From: Pochonia chlamydosporia 170
Taxonomy: Eukaryota; Ascomycota; Sordariomycetes; Hypocreales; Clavicipitaceae
Direction of reading: 5' to 3'
DNA: 64,000 bases
Assembly: GCF_001653235.2 (NCBI RefSeq)
Contig: NC_035793.1
Coordinates: forward strand, 372,001-436,000
The translations under genes and the position numbers were made by a program. Positions 59,602-64,000 of this stretch are shown in pieces (within the stretch, counting starts at the first letter, position 1; each line of letters opens with the position of its first letter). Under the pieces are notes generated by a model. That model was not told the origin of the DNA. It was given only the letters and a program-made list of their open reading frames with translations, and did no database searches.

Positions 59602-61187
59602 CTAATTTGCCCATATCCTAAGCGTCAAGTCGACGCTCCCTGTTGCAATTACACATCTTATCTGCGCCTCTGAAGCATCCGCCGGGCCTACGCTCTTCTT
59701 CAAACTCCCATCATTCTCAGATCCTTGCTCTTGTGTACCGTTTCCATTGACTGCCCCGCCGTCCTTTTGAATGCAAGGTGCCCATCTCAGACAGGTCACA
59801 AAATGTGTGTGCGCTCCGTCCAGGACCTTGACACATTTGCCTTCCTGGCTCAAGTCCCAGCATCGTATCGTCTTATCGTCCGCGCAGGAAAGCAGGTACT
59901 TGCCGCCAGGGTGGAAAACAAGAGACGATACCCAGTTATCGTGCCCGACGAGAGTCTTGAAGCAGATGCCTCGTCCATCCCATAATCTGATAGTCTTGTC
60001 GCGGGAGCCTGTGGCAAGGAATTCTGCTGAACTGTTGGCGGCCGGCGGCTTCTTCAAGCCAGCCATCGTTGCCAAGTGTACATATGCTGCCGGTGGTGCA
60101 AATGTGCAGCAGCCCACGGCATTTTCGTGTCCAATCAGTGTTAGTTTGTTTTCTGGGTTGGGGACCGAAATGTCCCAGAGTCGTGCAGTGTGGTCACTGC
60201 CCGCAGATAGCACAAATTGTCCGTCTAGTGATGGGCAAACATCCCGTACCCAATCCACGTGGCCCCGAAGAGCCTTCAAACAATATCCCGTTGTTGTGTC
60301 CCATATTCTCAAAGACTTGTCCGCGCTTGCACTGACCAGCAAATTTGCAGAAGCCTGGGAGCCTCCCGAACCGGATGATATGAAGCGAACCGCGCTAACG
60401 CTGTGGTCGTGGCCAGACAGGGTTCGGATATTTTTGTATTGGTCTGACGGATCCCATAATTTGATTGTGAGATCTGAGCTGCATGATGCTAACAACGTAG
60501 CACCTCTGGGACCACCGTAATCAAGGCCCTTTACGGCTCGTGTGTGGCCCTTGATTGTTTGTTCTAGTTCGCCTAGTTCCCAGTCCCAAATTTTGATGGT
60601 GCAGTCATCAGATCCCGAGGCAATTGTCGAAAATCGAGGATGGAAAGCAATACAGTTGATCATTTCTCGGTGGCCCTCTAAGGTATGTCTTGATGGTATT
60701 CTAGGTAGCCAAGATTTCGGGTCTTGGTTTCGCTTCGATAGGGAGGTAGGCGTGGCATTATCGAGTTCAGATTGGAGCGATGCGTTTCGTGACTCGAGGT
60801 CCATTATCTAGCGAACAGTTGGGACCGATCAGCCTCCTGTGGAAGAAATTTGAAATAACTCAAGCACGCAAAGGTCGAGCAATATGTACCTTCTTCTGTA
60901 GCCTCACAATACTTGTCCATTTCTTCTCAAGGAGCGTCTCGTACTTCTTCTCGGTGGCGACATCGTATACATCTTCGCCAAGGCCAACCTCTTCTCGAAG
61001 GGCAGTAGCAGATTTTGGCAAATTATTAGCTGAAAGGTAAGCTATAATGGATTTGTGCCTGGGAGTGCCGAAATTAGCCTTTCATCATACCAAATACCAG
61101 GCCACTTCAAGATAGAGGCGTCGCCAGGAGAAGACTTGGTGATACTCACAGCTCCTCAGCCTGCCGTGTCGGTAATGTGCGACTCAT
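59602..61187 (-). CDS. PAC1: Nuclear distribution protein PAC1 (LIS1/NudF)
   Basis: Exons on the minus strand: 61187-61150, 61058-60890 and 60807-59602, 470 aa. Intron 1 (91 nt, GTGAGT...CCCAG) joins QAEEL to [12 protein letters not shown]; intron 2 (82 nt, GTACAT...CTAG) joins RLQKK to IMDLESRN. The N-terminus is a LisH dimerisation motif (about residues 8-42), then a coiled coil ([12 protein letters not shown]), then seven WD40 repeats from [13 protein letters not shown] to the C-terminal LTLRIWAN. Repeat signatures such as [24 protein letters not shown] and [12 protein letters not shown] are clear. PAC1/LIS1 regulates cytoplasmic dynein and nuclear migration along hyphae. Length and architecture are normal for the family. 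Confidence 0.95.
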
Positions 61188-61876
61188 TGCGCCTGCACCA
61201 AAGATGCTGCTCGTGGGGGGTTGGCTTCGTGGCCAGGCCCTCTAGCGGTGCACAACTGCCGTTGCGGCAGAGTAATCGTGGTTTGTAGGATCGTAATGGT
61301 CAATGTCGAGGAAGAGGCGGTCGGAGGCATATGGATGGAGACTCGAGAAGCTGTGGGCTGGTGGGTTGGACCTCTGTTCGTCAGAGTGCAATCTGTCAAC
61401 CCAATTCGCAGTCGCCAGTCTTCAAAACAGGATGAGCTTGCGCGTACAGCTCGCGTCTGTATAAGAATAAACTCTGAACGCGCAGACTAGCACTTACCAA
61501 CGAAACTATGCCTAGCTACGTGGTTTGAAGCTTCAACCTGGGCTTGTCCCAGATGGTGGGGTTGACGCCAATGTCCACAATTGCAGCCCACCATCCCAAA
61601 ACGTCACGTGTAAGGGGGAATTCACTACCCTAGAGATTGAATTTGAACTTCATTATTTTGATGACATTGATGCACGCATTATACAAGTTATACGCTGAAT
61701 AGCAGTTGATAGAAGGCGTTAAGGATCAATCCAGATGAATTGACTTATTATAGCACATCTATTCGTACAATCTCGTCACATTGGTGCCTTTTTGGATGTG
61801 TGACATTTTGAGTGTTACAATACAACATGGAGTAACCAATCCACCGAACCACCTTCGCCGCCTCATCGCCTGCTCA
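61188..61876. other. Intergenic region
   Basis: PAC1 upstream DNA and the probable 3' UTR of the transcription factor gene. AT-rich near 61620-61760. No gene or repeat is seen. Confidence 0.45.
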
Positions 61877-64000
61877 CTAGAATGTGTCCTCCAGCATGGT
61901 AAATATATGTTGATTCTGGTCGAACCAATGTCCCAACTCTGTACCATGGCTACTAAACGCCGCACTCTGCTGACCATATTCTCTTGTTGCTGAATTGGAC
62001 TGGTCATATGACCGGCTGGGCAAGGGTAATCCAGCCTCAGAATAGAACATTTCAAACGGCATGTCGGTTGTTCTCTGAATTGTTGGGACCGAGGGTGTGC
62101 TTGTTGGAGAGTTAATGTATTTGCACGCAACATCATACATCAACTTGAAAAGCCGCAGCTGTTTCCTGTAAATGTCTGGGAGAGTCGGCGGCAAGAGCTG
62201 CAACGTCTCAACAACGGCAGATAGTTTCCCCAAATGAGTTTCATCACGGGTTTCAATAACATGACAGAAAATCACGATAAATGGAATGAAAGGAGCGGAT
62301 AGAAGAGCCCTACGGAATCGTGATGCTTCGTTAGTGGCCTCTCCCTGTTGCGGATATAGAGGAACATCTTACCATTGCACATATAGTTCAACAATGCTCA
62401 TTTCGACATCTTTGAGAATATCCAAGCAAGCTCTATGCTCTTCAAGACACTGATTTGCGGTATGTAGGCATTCCGGGCAAAATGCCGAACCTCTGTCTGT
62501 GGCCGGCCGAATGCTGCGGTACACCAGAGTGAGCGTTGCTAATTGAGATATTCTCTCAGCTCTCATCATTATGTCAATTACTTGTCCGCCTATGTCCTCG
62601 ACATTGTGATGGGCAAAGTATGCTTCCATAGCGCCTGTCGTAGTGAAAACTCGTTCCAACTCCGCCGCAATTTCTCTAGCACGAACGTCACGCACGTCGG
62701 TTGACTCAGCAAGAGCGCTTAAGCTGTATATATCGTCGTAAATTTTGCCATGTAATGTGGCAGTCTCGATCCACCCAGGAAACACTGTCATTGTCTGGTC
62801 AGTCGAATAGATGTCATGTGTCTGCACGCGAAGAGTTATGTCGCCATCTCGTAGTGATGATGGGCGATTCAATCGTAGTGCAACCATTTTGTCGAGCATG
62901 TAGATGGACCAGAAGAGTTTGGTTCTGCGCTGTTTGGAATAACTTGTTTCGGGCGTTGCCAAAGCCTCCCTATTGTACCCAAGAGTCTGGCAGATCTGAC
63001 ATGCTACCACTAAGGAGTTCCAAGCCATGGATAGTTGAAATGATTGGAGATAATAAGCGGACTAGAAATTGATTCAGCACAATAATGAAAGGGAGGCTTG
63101 ACTGCTGGTATTGCATCTTACAGTCATATATAAGGCTAGGGCAAAATCGAACGAGGCTGGTATGTTGAAAGGCATGCCCGATAAAATGGCTGTAAGATTT
63201 TCTCGAGAAAGAGCTCCTTGGGCATAGAACTCCTTCTTTAGGGAATCGTCACTCTCTGCATTACCACATTGAACGAAGAGGCGATGGAGGCCGCAATGAA
63301 CTATGAGGGTATCGGCCAGAGATGGCTTTCCGGAGTATACAGTCATGAAATACTCAACGAATTGACTGACGCTTTCAAATTCCATAGACCAAAGTAGTTT
63401 AAGCCACGTTGACTCTTGCGTGGAGTTAATAATACTGAGCTGGTTGGCGGCAAATGGAAAAGAGTTCATACGTACCTCGTAGGCGCTGGAGTGCCAACAT
63501 CGCTATCTGCATAGGCGGCAGGGATAATCCTCCGACGCTTGAAGCGTGTGGTATGAGCCTTGCAACTGTAGGAGGGCCCTTTTTGCGTTTGTACTGGGTC
63601 GCAACTAGGGATTGCTTCAGGGCATGGAGACTTGACTTGACTTCGGGCAGGTGCTCCATTGGATGCGCACTATCAACAAGCCTTTCCGCTAAATGTGTCG
63701 CAAAGGCTGCTTGAGATTCTAATGCCACATCGCCCCCGATACCAGCCCCCGAGTCGTCATCGCTCTCATTATATTCAGGTAACTGAGGCGTCGTGTATGA
63801 AAATGCTGCTGTATTCGTTGACGTAGGCTTTTCTGGCTTGGAGGACGACGACCCGAGCTTGTCGAGGGAAAGGCATATGTGGTCAATCTTTCTGGAGATC
63901 TCATCGAGCTTCTGCTCGCTGGAAGAGGAGTCAGGCATGCAAGTTGATCGCTAATGCTCCTTTCCGAAAGAGAGACTTACTATCCTTGGGAAACTCTCAC
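61877..64000 (-). CDS. Fungal-specific Zn2Cys6-type transcription factor, partial at the right edge
   Basis: The visible exons are (minus strand) 63918-63476, 63414-63122, 63061-62373 and 62309-61877, with a probable further exon ending at 63981 behind a GTAAGT...TTCCAG intron; about 625 aa are visible. Splices give LQRLR/ESTWLKLL, ALYMT/SAYYLQSF and ELYVQW/ALLSAPFIPF. It begins with an EQKLDEISRKIDHI coiled region and continues as the middle homology region of fungal regulators (LEFESVSQFVEYF-like start, SLVVACQICQTLGYNR, KLFWSIYMLDKMVALRLNRPSSL). The Cys6 DNA-binding domain would lie beyond the window edge. An ATG at 63936-63938 could instead start a shorter protein lacking it. Target genes are unknown. 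Confidence 0.82.

Noticed and set aside
63426..63475. Shorter alternative intron (37 nt) in the transcription factor gene
   Set aside because: It is below the usual fungal size; the 61-nt intron with a TTAAC branch restores LQRLR/ESTW, which fits the family better.

Overview
The window reads as nuclear DNA of a filamentous ascomycete. Genes sit on both strands and are broken by short introns (about 45 to 200 nt) with GTAAGT/GTATGT donors, CTAAC/CTGAC-type branch sites and YAG acceptors. The gene set includes PAC1/LIS1, a PTEN/TEP1 phosphatase, a Ctk2 cyclin, a TMEM33/Pom33 protein, a TOS4-type FHA protein, a fungal-type Zn2Cys6 regulator and a NACHT-ankyrin NLR. A Sordariomycete, possibly Hypocreales, is my inference from the repertoire, not a demonstrated placement. 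I see no rRNA, convincing tRNA, CRISPR or intact transposon.

Layout. 1-11.4 kb: a mitochondrial-looking repeat protein (2278-5265), then an AT-richer stretch with two related small two-TM membrane proteins (7309-7963 and 9960-10731). 11.4-18.2 kb: TOS4-like FHA protein (-), a Cic1/Utp30-type ribosome biogenesis protein (+) and palmitoyl-protein thioesterase (-). 19-27 kb: a candidate secreted peptide and a 2,095-aa NACHT-ankyrin receptor. 28-30.2 kb: a Cys-rich membrane protein converging on an MDR oxidoreductase. 30.2-36.8 kb: a gene-poor stretch with one probable decayed reading frame. 36.8-43.7 kb: a large Ser-rich protein of unknown role converging on a six-exon MHYT membrane sensor. 43.7-48.75 kb: a long divergent intergenic region with simple repeats. 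48.75-64 kb: a HypX/HoxX-like protein, Ctk2, TEP1, Pom33, PAC1/LIS1 and the 3' part of a transcription factor that runs off the right edge.

Most recognised genes are housekeeping (ribosome assembly, CTD phosphorylation, dynein regulation, phosphoinositide signalling, nuclear-pore/ER membrane, lysosomal depalmitoylation) and do not form one pathway or a secondary-metabolite cluster. Accessory content is concentrated at 5.3-11 kb and 18-36 kb. The most notable item is the intact HypX-like protein, whose bacterial relatives make the CO ligand of [NiFe]-hydrogenase, an enzyme not known from fungi. Others are the NLR, the paralogous small membrane proteins (one followed by an in-frame extension past a TGA) and an apparent 1-nt frameshift in the TEP1 C-terminus.

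Exon joins were worked out by hand from splice consensus plus reading-frame continuity. They are predictions.
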